DNA from: Calothrix parasitica NIES-267
Lineage (GTDB): Bacteria > Cyanobacteriota > Cyanobacteriia > Cyanobacteriales > Nostocaceae
Length of the DNA stretch: 64,000 nucleotides
Assembly: GCF_002368095.1 (NCBI RefSeq)
Contig: NZ_AP018227.1
Coordinates: 7,394,123-7,458,122, forward strand
Reading direction: 5' to 3'
Within the stretch, counting starts at the first letter, position 1; each line of letters starts with the position of its first letter. Below the pieces are notes generated by a model, which was given only the letters and a program-made list of their open reading frames with translations, did no database searches and was not told the DNA's origin. The translations under genes and the position numbers were made by a program. Of this stretch, positions 9,045-17,714 are shown piece after piece.

Positions 9045-9175
9045 CTATTTTAGATTTGAGATTTTCCCCGACTGGATTTTGCATTAAAGCGTAATTAAAA
9101 CCTAGTTTAAAGAAATATAATGCTAAATCAAAAAATGCTTTATGTTTTAGGAGAGAAATTAAAAATCTAAAATAG
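9045..9175. repeat. inverted repeat pair, possible MITE remnant
   Basis: CTATTTTAGATTT at 9045-9057 is repeated as its exact complement AAATCTAAAATAG at 9163-9175. A TTGAC and its complement lie just outside both arms. The span of about 140 bases with no ORF would fit a small non-autonomous element. The remaining spacer up to 9626 is AT-rich and otherwise featureless. Confidence 0.4.
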
Positions 9176-9626
9176 AGGTCAAACTTTGCTTTTGCTTGCA
9201 TGGGTGATGCAAAGTGGGTTAAGTTTAAAATGCAACTTTCGGAGCTATAAAATATTGGTATAGATACAGGCGTACCAATATACGTCTATCTTAAATAAAA
9301 ACCTCTATCAATTTATTTATCTCCAACAATAAAAGTTCGCAACAGTAAGCGTCTCTAGCGCCGTGGTTTTATTTACCATAGGTGTTTTTTGGCGTAAAAA
9401 AATAATTCTGCTTTTTTCCGCATAAATCCATATTTATTGATTTCTGGTTAAAACTTGCAGCTTTTATGCTGAGGGATATGAATTAATAAGTAGAAATACC
9501 ATCCCCTAAAAGGGCTGATTGAGTTGAAAATAATAGATTGTGGAGTATGAGCGCCCTTTTGAGAGCGGCGAGCTGATTCTACAGTAAATTTTAGTAAATA
9601 ATAATGTTATTTTGGCATCACCTGTC

Positions 9627-10697
9627 ATGACCTCCAATGATTTTTATACATCAGAGCATCTTCAAGCGGATATTGTTAAGTTAATAGAAAAGCTGCCAAA
9701 GTTAAAGAATGGTAAATATATCCAACAGGCTTTAAATACTTTATTACAACTGTCTGATGAAGAAGAAATCGACCGATTAGATTGGAAGATATTATCATCA
9801 TCCCTGGCAGATATGGAACGGGGATTTCAGTTGTTCCATGCTTACCGACACGTTCGGAAAGTTACCATCTTCGGTTCCGCACGTTTATCTCCAGATACAC
9901 CTGACTATAAAATGGCGAAAGATTTTGGTCGCTGCGTGTCTGAGTTAGGATTTATGGTGATTACTGGTGGTGGTGGTGGAATAATGCAGGCCGGACACGA
10001 GGGTGCAGGACGAAAAAATTCCTTTGGTTTGAATATAGAATTGCCGTTTGAACAAGAAGCTAACCCGATTATTCAGGGTGATGACAAGCTAATTCATTTT
10101 AAATATTTCTTTACTCGCAAGCTATTTTTACTTAAGGAAAGTGATGCAGTCGCTTTATTCCCCGGTGGTTTTGGTACTCAAGATGAAGCATTTGAGTGCA
10201 TGACTTTAAGTCAAACTGGTAAATTTGGTCCAGTTCCATTGATTTTAATCGACCATCCCGGTGGTGATTATTGGAAGTCTTGGAGTGAATATATTGATAA
10301 GCAGTTAGTTGCAAAAGGTCTGGTAAGTCCTGAAGACCCGAGTTTATATACAGTTACGGACAATTTAGAAGTTGCTTGTAATGCCATAACTCAATTTTTC
10401 AAAGTTTATCACTCCAGTCGCTATGTGAGTGAACGTTTAGTAATTCGTCTAAAGTCAGAGTTATCTGATGCTGAAATAGACAAGCTAAATACTGAATTCA
10501 GCGATATTTTAGTAAAAGGAAAGATAGAAAAAAGTCAGGCTTTACCACAAGAAGGAACTGATGAAGCCGTTGGACTACCTCGCTTGCTGTTGTATTTCAA
10601 TCAAAAGGATTTGGGACGTTTGTATCAGATGATTGCAGCGATTAACCAAATGGGTCACCCTTCGGTTGAAGATACTAAGCATCCGGAAAGGAAGTAG
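9627..10697 (+). CDS. LOG family protein (TIGR00730-type Rossmann fold)
   Basis: A 356-residue protein with the lysine decarboxylase-like/LOG fold. Visible motifs are the nucleotide-binding GGGGGIMQAGHEGAGR and the family signature PGGFGTQDEAFE. LOG enzymes release free cytokinin-type bases from nucleoside monophosphates; in many bacteria the substrate is not established. The family domain covers residues of about 80-260, flanked by an N-terminal helical part and a C-terminal extension. I use the ATG at 9627; an upstream TTG at 9612 would add five residues. No operon partner. Confidence 0.85.
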   Translation: MTSNDFYTSEHLQADIVKLIEKLPKLKNGKYIQQALNTLLQLSDEEEIDRLDWKILSSSLADMERGFQLFHAYRHVRKVTIFGSARLSPDTPDYKMAKDFGRCVSELGFMVITGGGGGIMQAGHEGAGRKNSFGLNIELPFEQEANPIIQGDDKLIHFKYFFTRKLFLLKESDAVALFPGGFGTQDEAFECMTLSQTGKFGPVPLILIDHPGGDYWKSWSEYIDKQLVAKGLVSPEDPSLYTVTDNLEVACNAITQFFKVYHSSRYVSERLVIRLKSELSDAEIDKLNTEFSDILVKGKIEKSQALPQEGTDEAVGLPRLLLYFNQKDLGRLYQMIAAINQMGHPSVEDTKHPERK

Positions 10698-10725
10698 ATT
10701 TGGGCATCGGTCATTGGGGATTGGG

Positions 10726-10827
10726 GATTGCGGAAATTGCTGTCTTGGGGAGCCATTGCGTTGCGCGGGGAACCCCGCTCGGCACGGGGGTGGATTCACC
10801 AAGGGTGGCAAATTTCCAAGACAGGGT
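10726..10827. repeat. GC-rich hairpin repeat after the LOG gene
   Basis: CTGTCTTGG near 10740 and its complement CCAAGACAG near 10815 enclose a GC-rich block containing CGCGGGGAACCCCGC. It resembles interspersed palindromic repeats of Nostocales genomes. It has no coding capacity and is clearly richer in G+C than its surroundings. Confidence 0.55.
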
Positions 10828-10946
10828 ATTGGGCATAGGAGGATAATATCTTGTGATTGAAAACCTGAATAATCGGTAAACTAAAGTTGTTTTACTAATT
10901 TATAAAAAATACGAAAATTCCCATAAAAACAAAATATTTCAGTTTT

Positions 10947-10973
10947 CCCAGTTTGATGACTGGGATTTTTTTT
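10947..10973 (+). terminator. rho-independent terminator
   Basis: CCCAGT (10947-10952) pairs with ACTGGG (10959-10964), followed by ATTTTTTTT. It may end the LOG transcript, and it isolates the toxin-antitoxin promoter immediately downstream. Confidence 0.8.
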
Positions 10974-11013
10974 GCAAATTTGCTAACATTAAATTTAGTG
11001 CAAATTTGATGCA
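10974..11013. promoter_or_regulatory. candidate operator of the toxin-antitoxin operon
   Basis: The palindrome GCAAATTTGC at 10974-10983 recurs as GCAAATTTGA at 11000-11009, 26 bp centre to centre, just before the antitoxin ATG at 11025. Phd/YefM antitoxins usually repress their own operon by binding short palindromes, so this pair is a likely operator. It is inferred from symmetry and position. Confidence 0.5.
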
Positions 11014-11024
11014 TAATTAATTGT

Positions 11025-11315
11025 ATGTTAAATATTAGTCGGGATATCCATTCGCTTTCTAGCTTTAAACGCAACACTTCAGAGTTTGTTGAACAAATGA
11101 AGCAGACAGGTGAACCCGTAGTATTGACGGTAAATGGTAAAGCTGAACTAGTTGTTCAAGATGCTGAGTCGTACCAAAAATTACTTGATGCTTTAGAAAG
11201 GTTAGAAGCAATAGCTGGTATTAAACAGGGACTAGAAGATGTAGAAGCTGGTAGAACCGTCTCTATGGAAGAATTTAAGCAAGAAATGCAGCAAAAATAT
11301 GACATTTCAGGTTAG
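11025..11315 (+). CDS. type II antitoxin, Phd/YefM family
   Basis: A 96-residue protein with the N-terminal Phd/YefM DNA-binding fold: SLSSFKRNTSEFVEQMKQTG, then the strand pattern PVVLTVNGKAELVVQD and the helix ESYQKLLDALERLEAI. The C-terminal acidic part (DVEAGRTVSMEEFKQEM) is the usual toxin-binding region. It is expected to neutralise the adjacent toxin and repress the operon. It overlaps the toxin gene by 17 bases in another frame, typical of coupled translation. Two CAAATTTG-type dyads precede its start. Confidence 0.9.
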   Translation: MLNISRDIHSLSSFKRNTSEFVEQMKQTGEPVVLTVNGKAELVVQDAESYQKLLDALERLEAIAGIKQGLEDVEAGRTVSMEEFKQEMQQKYDISG

Positions 11316-11631
11316 GTTTACCGAAACAGCAAAGGTAGAAATTGATAGTGCTTATTCTTATTTAAGAAGGCAAAATTCAGGATATGCAGATAAATGGTTT
11401 AGAGATTTGATGGATACTGTCGCAACTCTTCAAGAAATGCCTTTACGTTGTGCTTTAGCTTCAGAAAGTGATACTTTTAGTGAGGAAATTCGTCAGCTAA
11501 TTTACGGTAAGTCGAGAAATAAGTACCGAATTTTATTTACTCTAAGAGAAGATACTGTTTTCATACTTCATGTACGTCACAGTTCGCAAGCTCCATTGAT
11601 AGGTGATATTGAAGTAGAAGAGGATTTTTAA
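11299..11631 (+). CDS. type II toxin, RelE/ParE superfamily
   Basis: A 110-residue protein with the RelE/ParE fold. It has the N-terminal strand FQVRFTETAKVEIDSAYSYL, the central helix SGYADKWFRDLMDTVATL and the C-terminal strands NKYRILFTLREDTVFILHVRHSSQ. The last segment (YRILF...ILHVRHSS) looks more like the ParE/YafQ-type group than mRNA-cleaving RelE, so the target (gyrase or mRNA) is open. The ATG lies inside the 3' end of the antitoxin gene. The frame is intact and full length, so the toxin is probably active. Confidence 0.88.
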   Translation: MTFQVRFTETAKVEIDSAYSYLRRQNSGYADKWFRDLMDTVATLQEMPLRCALASESDTFSEEIRQLIYGKSRNKYRILFTLREDTVFILHVRHSSQAPLIGDIEVEEDF

Positions 11632-11699
11632 GGGAAATGTTTCTGTGTAGCGTTTTCTGTAAATTTTCTTATATAAATTATTAAGTTACTGATATCAAA

Positions 11700-12194
11700 T
11701 TGAATCGAGTGATATTAGTTGGTTATGCAGCTCAACAACCAGAGCTACGTTATTTCGATAGTGGCAAGATACTTTGTAAATTTCCTATCATAATCCAGTC
11801 TTTGAGTGATGCTGGTAAAAATTCACTTGAATCCATAGATTTGGAATTATGGGATATAGCTGCTCAGTATATTCCCAAAGGAAGAGAAATTGGTATTGTT
11901 GGTTCCTTAAAATTTTATAATTGGAAAGATAGAAAAACAGGTACATTAAGACAATCAACAACAGTTCTAGTTAGCCAGCTTCATCTTCTCGGAGCGTTTA
12001 TGAAAGTAAATGACCAGGTTGATATTAATGATAATGAAGAATACAACATAGATTATGACTATCAAGAAGATTACTATGAAGATTGTTATTCACCTTATGA
12101 AGAACATGATGATTCGATGGAATGGGATTGTTGGAATGATATGGACTATGGCTATTTAGATGACTTACATGATGTTTATGAGCATCTACATTAA
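11700..12194 (+). CDS. single-stranded DNA-binding protein-like, acidic tail
   Basis: A 164-residue protein. Residues 1-103 look like an SSB-type OB fold: NRVILVGYAAQQPELRYFDS, then FPIIIQSL, LELWDIAAQYIPKGREIGIVGSLK and the strand with WKDRKTGTLRQST. The tail (about 106-164) is very rich in Asp, Glu, Tyr and Trp and lacks the DDIPF-type C-terminal peptide that binds partner proteins in normal SSBs. Start is TTG. It lies 68 bases after the toxin gene but is probably independent. It may be an accessory SSB rather than the housekeeping one. Confidence 0.75.
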   Translation: MNRVILVGYAAQQPELRYFDSGKILCKFPIIIQSLSDAGKNSLESIDLELWDIAAQYIPKGREIGIVGSLKFYNWKDRKTGTLRQSTTVLVSQLHLLGAFMKVNDQVDINDNEEYNIDYDYQEDYYEDCYSPYEEHDDSMEWDCWNDMDYGYLDDLHDVYEHLH

Positions 12195-12386
12195 ATTTTT
12201 TTGATTGTTCTTTATTTATCTATAAAAAATTGAGTACTAAGTTTTAGTAATTGGCTTGGTATTTTTAAATCAGGACATTATCTTAATAAACAAAAATAAG
12301 CATTTTTAATACTGAAAGCTGTTTAGGATATCCTCAAGTTTAAAATTATTTTCGTAGCCAAAGAAAAAGTTTCAAAACAATTCAAA

Positions 12387-12408
12387 GGTGGACAAATAAA
12401 TGTCCACC
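12387..12408 (-). terminator. hairpin after pepA
   Basis: A perfect 8-bp stem GGTGGACA/TGTCCACC with a 6-base loop lies 20 bases beyond the pepA stop on the minus strand. The following sequence is T-rich but interrupted (TTTGAATTGTTTT), so it is a moderate terminator candidate. Confidence 0.6.
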
Positions 12409-12427
12409 GCAAAAACTAATTAAACTC

Positions 12428-13903
12428 TTAGCTAAGAACCCAATTAACCAAAGTCCGCACACCGAAGCCAGTTGCACCGGAGGGATGATAACCGTTTTCC
12501 TTATCAGTCCATACTGGACCTGCAACATCTAAATGCGCCCAAGCGGGGGTATCTTTAACAAACTGCTTCAAAAACAAAGATGCAGTAATCGAACCACCAG
12601 CACGAGGTCCGGTATTCTTCATATCGGCAATACCAGATTTTAACCCTTCAAAATACTTATCTTCCATTGGCATTCGCCAGAATTTTTCTCCAGCGCTTTC
12701 GGAAGCTTTTTGTAATTCGGATGCTAGTTCATCGTTAGGAGTAAACAATCCAGCAATATCGTTTCCTAAAGCAACAATACAGGCTCCGGTTAAAGTTGCT
12801 AAATCAACGATGGCTTCCACTCCTAATTTATCGGCAAATACTAACGCATCAGCCAACGTCAAACGTCCTTCAGCGTCAGTGTTATTAACTTCGATAGTTT
12901 TACCGTTAGAAGCTTTAAGAACGTCTCCAGGGTGCATCGCATGTCCGCTAATCATGTTTTCAGTAGCGGCTGAGATAAAGTGAACTTCAGCATCTGGCTT
13001 GAGTTGACCAATTGCTTTAGCAGCACCCAAAGTAGCAGCAGCACCACCCATGTCCATTTTCATGGTTTCTATTCCGCTTCCGGCACCTTTGATGTTTAAA
13101 CCACCAGAATCAAAAGTCAAACCCTTACCAACAATTGCTAACTTGCGTGTTGGGGTACCTTTGGGTTTATAGGTAAGGTGAATAAATTTCGGAGGTAAAT
13201 CGGAAGCTTGAGCTACTCCCAAAAATGCCCCCATACCTAATTTTTCACAGTCTTCTTTTTCCAGAATTTCTATTTCTAAACCATGTTCGGAAGCAATTTC
13301 TTGAGCGATTTCGGCCATAGTTACCGGAGTTAGCTCATTTGCTGGGGCCGCAACTAATTCTCTTGCGAGCATTACTCCAGAAGCTATTTGATTGGCTTGG
13401 GTTACTGCTGCTTCTTCTCCGCTCAATCCTAATAAATCGACGCTTTCTACTTGTGTTTCTTTTTCTTCTGGTTCCGACTTGAAGCGATTATCTTGGTAAA
13501 GTGCGAGTTGTAATCCTTCGGCGATCGCCTGTGCAGTTTGTGCTGTATTATCATTCCAAACTGGTAAACTGATGCCTAGATTCTTGCACTTTTGCTTTTT
13601 AGCTAACTTACCAGCAGAAGCTGCTGCACGTCTTAAGCTTTCAGCATTAACAGAATCGGCTTTACCCAAGCCAACTAATATTACTTTACGAATAGAAGCA
13701 TTACCACTTAAGCGAGTGAAAGCAGTACTATTAGACTTTCCTTTAAATTCTTCCTCTTCTATTAATTCTTTTAAGGTTCCAGCTAGCTTCTTGTCCAAAG
13801 CAGCCAAATCACCAGTTAACTCTAATTCGTCTTCAAATAATCCTATAGCTAAACCATCTCCAGACCAATCTGAAAGCGGTGTATTACTCGCTCGAATTTC
13901 CAT
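12428..13903 (-). CDS. pepA: leucyl aminopeptidase (M17)
   Basis: A 491-residue M17 aminopeptidase, the normal length. It removes N-terminal amino acids from peptides in the cytosol using two metal ions. The metal and active-site motifs are intact: [14 protein letters not shown] (about 264-277), [13 protein letters not shown] and the family signature [15 protein letters not shown]. The N-terminal domain (about 1-170) is the variable hexamer-forming region. It is a single gene, with a hairpin downstream and STRR sequence upstream (13967-14030). No oddities. Confidence 0.96.
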   Translation of the reverse strand: MEIRASNTPLSDWSGDGLAIGLFEDELELTGDLAALDKKLAGTLKELIEEEEFKGKSNSTAFTRLSGNASIRKVILVGLGKADSVNAESLRRAAASAGKLAKKQKCKNLGISLPVWNDNTAQTAQAIAEGLQLALYQDNRFKSEPEEKETQVESVDLLGLSGEEAAVTQANQIASGVMLARELVAAPANELTPVTMAEIAQEIASEHGLEIEILEKEDCEKLGMGAFLGVAQASDLPPKFIHLTYKPKGTPTRKLAIVGKGLTFDSGGLNIKGAGSGIETMKMDMGGAAATLGAAKAIGQLKPDAEVHFISAATENMISGHAMHPGDVLKASNGKTIEVNNTDAEGRLTLADALVFADKLGVEAIVDLATLTGACIVALGNDIAGLFTPNDELASELQKASESAGEKFWRMPMEDKYFEGLKSGIADMKNTGPRAGGSITASLFLKQFVKDTPAWAHLDVAGPVWTDKENGYHPSGATGFGVRTLVNWVLS

Positions 13904-13966
13904 TTCGTATCCAACAAGTGACTTTACTTGTACCAGTATTGCTCAAAATTCGCGCTTTGTACTGAC

Positions 13967-14030
13967 CGATTAGTAGTTAGTGGTTAGTAGTTGGTAGTTA
14001 GGAGTTAAGAGTTAGGAATTAGTTATTAAA
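13967..14030. repeat. heptamer-type STRR tract
   Basis: Tandem degenerate units of the GTAGTTA/GTGGTTA/GGAGTTA type upstream of pepA. Part of the genome-wide STRR class seen in many spacers here. Confidence 0.75.
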
Positions 14031-14191
14031 TTATTTGTAGTCGCAGGAGCATCTTGCTCTCTAATTGTTCACCTATCTCCCCAATTTCCAATCCCCAATT
14101 ACTCCCTTCCCGGTGAAAGATTACCTATTGCTCGGAGGGAGAGAGTGAGGGAGAAATTGCGATAGGAAATCTTAGAGCGGAACAGGAGTAA

Positions 14192-15469
14192 TTATTGATT
14201 CTCAACTACTGATTCAATAGAATTTACATCAATATCGAATTTGTTCTTAATTGCATTAATTATTTTTTCTTCAATGACCGTAGTTCTTTTGTCTAATTTT
14301 GCGATTCGATAACATTGAGCTAATAATGGTGCTGCAAAATCGCGATTTAGTTGATTGAGCAATGTATCAAGAGGTTGGGGAGATTTGATATTTTGCTCGA
14401 TTGCTTCTAAGGATGTAGAACTGAGATTTAATGCTTCTAACTGCGGTTGTATTTCCGACCAATTCTGCTCGGGATGACTTGCCAAAATCATGTGTACTAA
14501 AATCCGATCCATGACTGCTTCTTGAGCAATAGCTTTTTCTAAATAGTTTTCGCTTTGTTCCTGTAGTTTTGCTATTGTCTCTTCGCTACTTAAAGATTTT
14601 GATGCGTCTAACTTCGTTTCGTAAAATCGACAAGCAGCATATCCTAAAGAAAAAATCATTGTCGCATTAGCACTTGCACCAATTACCGCACCGGCAAAAG
14701 GTATATTTCTTAATAAGCGTAACCCGGCTGTTTTTAATAAACGACCTCCTCCTAATCCCAAGCCAAAAATTGCTAAAACTTCACCTTTGCGGGCTGGGTC
14801 TTGTAAATCTAACCCATAGATAGATGCAATTTGATAAACCATTTCTGATTGTAATTCTGTTGTTGCGGCTAAATCAACTGCTAATAATGCCGCAGCAGCA
14901 CCCGGTACAATACTTGTGGTTAAACCGATTCCACCGGCTTTTACTGCTTTGTCCATCATTATCCGATGAGCGAGTTGTGTGGATGAATCTTGAGGATGCT
15001 GTTGTTTTAAATGTTTGACTGCTGCTTCTGCTTTGACTAAATCAACGCTGTCGCTTGCACCTACAAGCCAATTTAAATTTACAACTCCGGCTAATCTATG
15101 AATTAACCAGTTATCAGATAGATGACTAACTACATTTCCTGCGGTTTCGGTGGCTTGTTCGATGATTTTGTGAGTTTGTTTTGCTGCTACTTCTCCTACA
15201 GAGGCTACTGTGGAAACTACTGTCGAACCTGCTTCTAAAGCGCTACCACCAACAGCAACTCCTAATCCTAATGCTGTATCGGTAATTGTTCCTCCTACTT
15301 GACCTACGGTTTTAACTAAGGATTCTAAGGGAGATGTTTTTGAATCTTCTTGTTTGGGTACTGCTATCTTTTTTTCTGGTGTTTGGGGCTTGATATGAAT
15401 TTCTGTCTCAGAAACGGAAGGATTGGAAGTATTGGATTGAAGTGATTTTTTCTCGGCTTTATCTGACAT
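14192..15469 (-). CDS. EcsC-like protein
   Basis: A 425-residue protein. The first 50 residues are polar and low complexity (SDKAEKKSLQSNTSNPSVSE). A glycine/alanine-rich helical region follows (LGLGVAVGGSALEAGSTVVS). The core, about 150-290, has small-residue hydrophobic helices: VKAGGIGLTTSIVPGAAAAL, AIFGLGLGGGRLLKTAG and FAGAVIGASANATMIFSLGY. This pattern resembles EcsC-family proteins, which are membrane-associated and of uncertain role. The C-terminal 100 residues are helical and soluble. No catalytic motif. The gene stands alone. Confidence 0.6.
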   Translation of the reverse strand: MSDKAEKKSLQSNTSNPSVSETEIHIKPQTPEKKIAVPKQEDSKTSPLESLVKTVGQVGGTITDTALGLGVAVGGSALEAGSTVVSTVASVGEVAAKQTHKIIEQATETAGNVVSHLSDNWLIHRLAGVVNLNWLVGASDSVDLVKAEAAVKHLKQQHPQDSSTQLAHRIMMDKAVKAGGIGLTTSIVPGAAAALLAVDLAATTELQSEMVYQIASIYGLDLQDPARKGEVLAIFGLGLGGGRLLKTAGLRLLRNIPFAGAVIGASANATMIFSLGYAACRFYETKLDASKSLSSEETIAKLQEQSENYLEKAIAQEAVMDRILVHMILASHPEQNWSEIQPQLEALNLSSTSLEAIEQNIKSPQPLDTLLNQLNRDFAAPLLAQCYRIAKLDKRTTVIEEKIINAIKNKFDIDVNSIESVVENQ

Positions 15470-15937
15470 TTCAATATATCGCTCGCGTTAAGCATAAAAT
15501 TATTTATTATCTAAGATATAACCGAGCAATACCTAACTTAACATCCATCTAAAAGCTCAATTCAGCTACGACTAAATATATAAAATATATTTTTTGGTAG
15601 TGATATTGCTGTTAATACTTACCCTAAATCATAATTATTTTCTGTTACGTATATCAATAAAAAAGAGAAAAATTATTTAAATACAATAAATATAATCAAA
15701 ATAAATAACATACAAATTATTTTCTAATTTAACACTCAGCTATCATTTTTTAAGTTAAGGTATGAAATTCTGATAAATTATTATTTATATGTAATCGCAT
15801 ATACTTGAATTTTTATTCTCTTTAAAAAGCTAGGGTTTTATATAAATTTTTATTGAAAACACAAAGTTTTACTGGTTTACTATACGGACAATTAAATTTA
15901 TTTCATGAATATAAAAACTGTAGATGCACCATGATAG
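15470..15937. other. AT-rich spacer, possible unannotated plus-strand transcript
   Basis: No ORF of note on either strand. The only structured signal is the plus-strand terminator at its right end (15938-15968), which has no plus-strand gene to serve. A small RNA transcribed rightward is therefore possible. TATA-rich sequence makes promoter prediction unreliable here. Confidence 0.4.
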
Positions 15938-15968
15938 GACTCTGACTTTGTGTCAGGGTCTTTTTTTT
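15938..15968 (+). terminator. orphan plus-strand terminator overlapping a stop codon
   Basis: GACTCTGAC (15938-15946) pairs with GTCAGGGTC (15952-15960) with one T-G pair, followed by eight T residues (15961-15968). The T tract points to rightward transcription, but the nearest annotated genes on both sides run leftward. The right arm contains the stop codon of the SH3-like gene, whose last codons encode KKRP from the complementary A tract. Confidence 0.7.
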
Positions 15969-16603
15969 GTCAATAATTTAGAAGTTAAAAATGTTGTAGT
16001 TTTTAACGGACTAGTTGCTTGCTGTTTAAGATATTTCCCAGCTACCCATCCGATATTTCTTTGATATTCTACGAGATACCAATCCACTCCATCTTGATAA
16101 TATCTTTGTTTTCTATCTCGAATGGCTATTGCATCACAGGGAATCAAAGTAATTATTTCTGAATTCAAACCTGCTTGTTTACGCATATTTAGACCATCTG
16201 CATTCTCTGGACAATTTAATCCGTATTCAGGTACAAATGAGTCATTTTTACGTTTTGGAGTCGGGGCTGGTTTTGCAGAAATCATAGGGCTGGGAAAAGT
16301 TTCAGGCGTTGCTGGAAGGGTCTGCGGCACCGATTTTGTTGATGATGGATTAGCTTGTTGTGTATTCCAAGCATGTAAAATTGCTGCGCTACCAATTGTG
16401 ATAAATAATCCAAAAAGAAAGAAGCAAATACCCATAAACATGCTTGTTATACGTATTGATGATGGTTGTTTATAGTTAACAGAACTGGAGTTTGAACTAT
16501 TGAATCTTTTCCCTGCCCAGGATAGAAATGGAGTAAATATTGATATTCCAAATAGAATAAGTAATACACCAAAAGATAGAAGTATAATTACGATTATTTT
16601 CAT
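15953..16603 (-). CDS. membrane protein with SH3-like domain
   Basis: A 216-residue protein. Two N-terminal membrane segments, IIVIILLSFGVLLILFGISI and about 60-85 (MFMGICFFLFGLFITIGSAA), are followed by a Pro/Ser/Thr linker and a C-terminal bacterial SH3-like domain, about 130-200 (CPENADGLNMRKQAGLNSEI, then WYLVEYQRNIGWVAGKYLKQ). Such domains often bind cell-wall peptides in the periplasm. I chose the ATG at 16603 because AGGAG lies 9 bases upstream; an in-frame TTG at 16633 is less likely. The 3' end overlaps a terminator for the opposite strand. Confidence 0.7.
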   Translation of the reverse strand: MKIIVIILLSFGVLLILFGISIFTPFLSWAGKRFNSSNSSSVNYKQPSSIRITSMFMGICFFLFGLFITIGSAAILHAWNTQQANPSSTKSVPQTLPATPETFPSPMISAKPAPTPKRKNDSFVPEYGLNCPENADGLNMRKQAGLNSEIITLIPCDAIAIRDRKQRYYQDGVDWYLVEYQRNIGWVAGKYLKQQATSPLKTTTFLTSKLLTKKRP

Positions 16604-16822
16604 TAAAACCTGCTCCTCTATATTTATTTGCAACGCAAATAGAATACTTGTATGTATAAGTACAAGAACCCGTAGAGGTCAGTTTATCTATGAAATGTTC
16701 AAAAATCTAGTATATTTTATGACAATGCATCGGATTTATTTTAACTTGTACTTGCGATGGGAAAACATGACTAGGGAATAGAAAATCCCATAAAAAGGTA
16801 AAAACAAATAATTTAGCTGACG

Positions 16823-16858
16823 TTAAAAGTCCAGCATTATGAACTACTGGACTTTTAA
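16823..16858. terminator. bidirectional hairpin terminator
   Basis: A perfect 12-bp inverted repeat, TTAAAAGTCCAG (16823-16834) and CTGGACTTTTAA (16847-16858), lies 34 bases after the lipase-like gene on the minus strand. The ends of the stem provide the A/T tracts for both directions. Confidence 0.75.
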
Positions 16859-16892
16859 GTATTATTTAACAGTTAATTACCTACTTTATGGT

Positions 16893-17714
16893 TCAAGCTG
16901 TAAACTTAATTGTTTCGCTATCGTATTCAAGAAAGTTATTCTGACGCATCATTTCGTAAAGATTGATTTCTTCTTCTAATAAGCAAGCATGTCCGCTTTC
17001 TGGAAGTACTAAAATTTTAGCATTAGGAAGAATATTGCCTAGTCTTAAAACTTCTGTAGTCGAAGGTAGAAGTCTATCGTTAGCACCTGCGATTAATAGG
17101 ATTGGCTGAGTCAATTTACTTAGTTTGTATTCATCAATATAAAACTCTCGTAATAAGGATATCCGCCAACGTACTGTTTCTGGTGGAACTGACCGCATCG
17201 CTTTTAAAAGTTCTTGACGGTCGCTGCTAGACATTCTCTGTAATGAAGCTAAAAACGGTAACAATCCAAAAGAACCAAAATCATACAAAAAGTTAGGTAC
17301 AAAGCTGGTAAATTGGGAACCCCAGTCAAAAATCAAACGATTGCGAAAGCTGGAAGCTGGGTTTAAAAGAACTATGCGCTTAAACAGATGTGGTGCTGTA
17401 ACTGCTACCTTTTGTGCCAAACAACCCCCAAATGATTCTCCACAAAGGTAAACTGGTCTTTGAGGTGTATCTACAATTTCGGTATAAATTAGCTTTAATA
17501 CGCTCGATGTCAGTTCGTCCCAGTTAGTGAGGTCATCTCTGGGTATTGCTAAGCAACGCACATCAAAACCAGCTTCTAAACCGTCAGTTTGGGTTCGTAG
17601 TAATTGACCACTACCATCCATCCCTGGCAAATATATAAATAGTGGATATTCAGAATGTATTGCTTTTGGAGTCAGGAAGCACGGTTTTAGTTGAACTTTT
17701 GGTCTACTCATCAT
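16893..17714 (-). CDS. alpha/beta hydrolase, lipase-like (phytyl ester synthase N-terminal type)
   Basis: A 273-residue alpha/beta hydrolase. The oxyanion segment FIYLPGMDGSGQLL (about 26-39) precedes the nucleophile elbow GESFGGCLAQ (serine near residue 93). A late aspartate in GANDRLLPS and a histidine in LPESGHACLLEEE complete the triad. The PGMDG and GESFGGCLA motifs resemble the N-terminal hydrolase half of plant and cyanobacterial phytyl ester synthase/DGAT proteins, but the acyltransferase half is absent. It probably acts on lipid acyl esters; the substrate is unknown. The gene stands alone with a terminator downstream. Confidence 0.7.
   Translation of the reverse strand: MMSRPKVQLKPCFLTPKAIHSEYPLFIYLPGMDGSGQLLRTQTDGLEAGFDVRCLAIPRDDLTNWDELTSSVLKLIYTEIVDTPQRPVYLCGESFGGCLAQKVAVTAPHLFKRIVLLNPASSFRNRLIFDWGSQFTSFVPNFLYDFGSFGLLPFLASLQRMSSSDRQELLKAMRSVPPETVRWRISLLREFYIDEYKLSKLTQPILLIAGANDRLLPSTTEVLRLGNILPNAKILVLPESGHACLLEEEINLYEMMRQNNFLEYDSETIKFTA

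Noticed and set aside
11700-12194. SSB-like gene as third member of the toxin-antitoxin operon
   Set aside because: There are 68 AT-rich bases and a TTG start between them, and no functional link is evident. It is treated as a separate gene.
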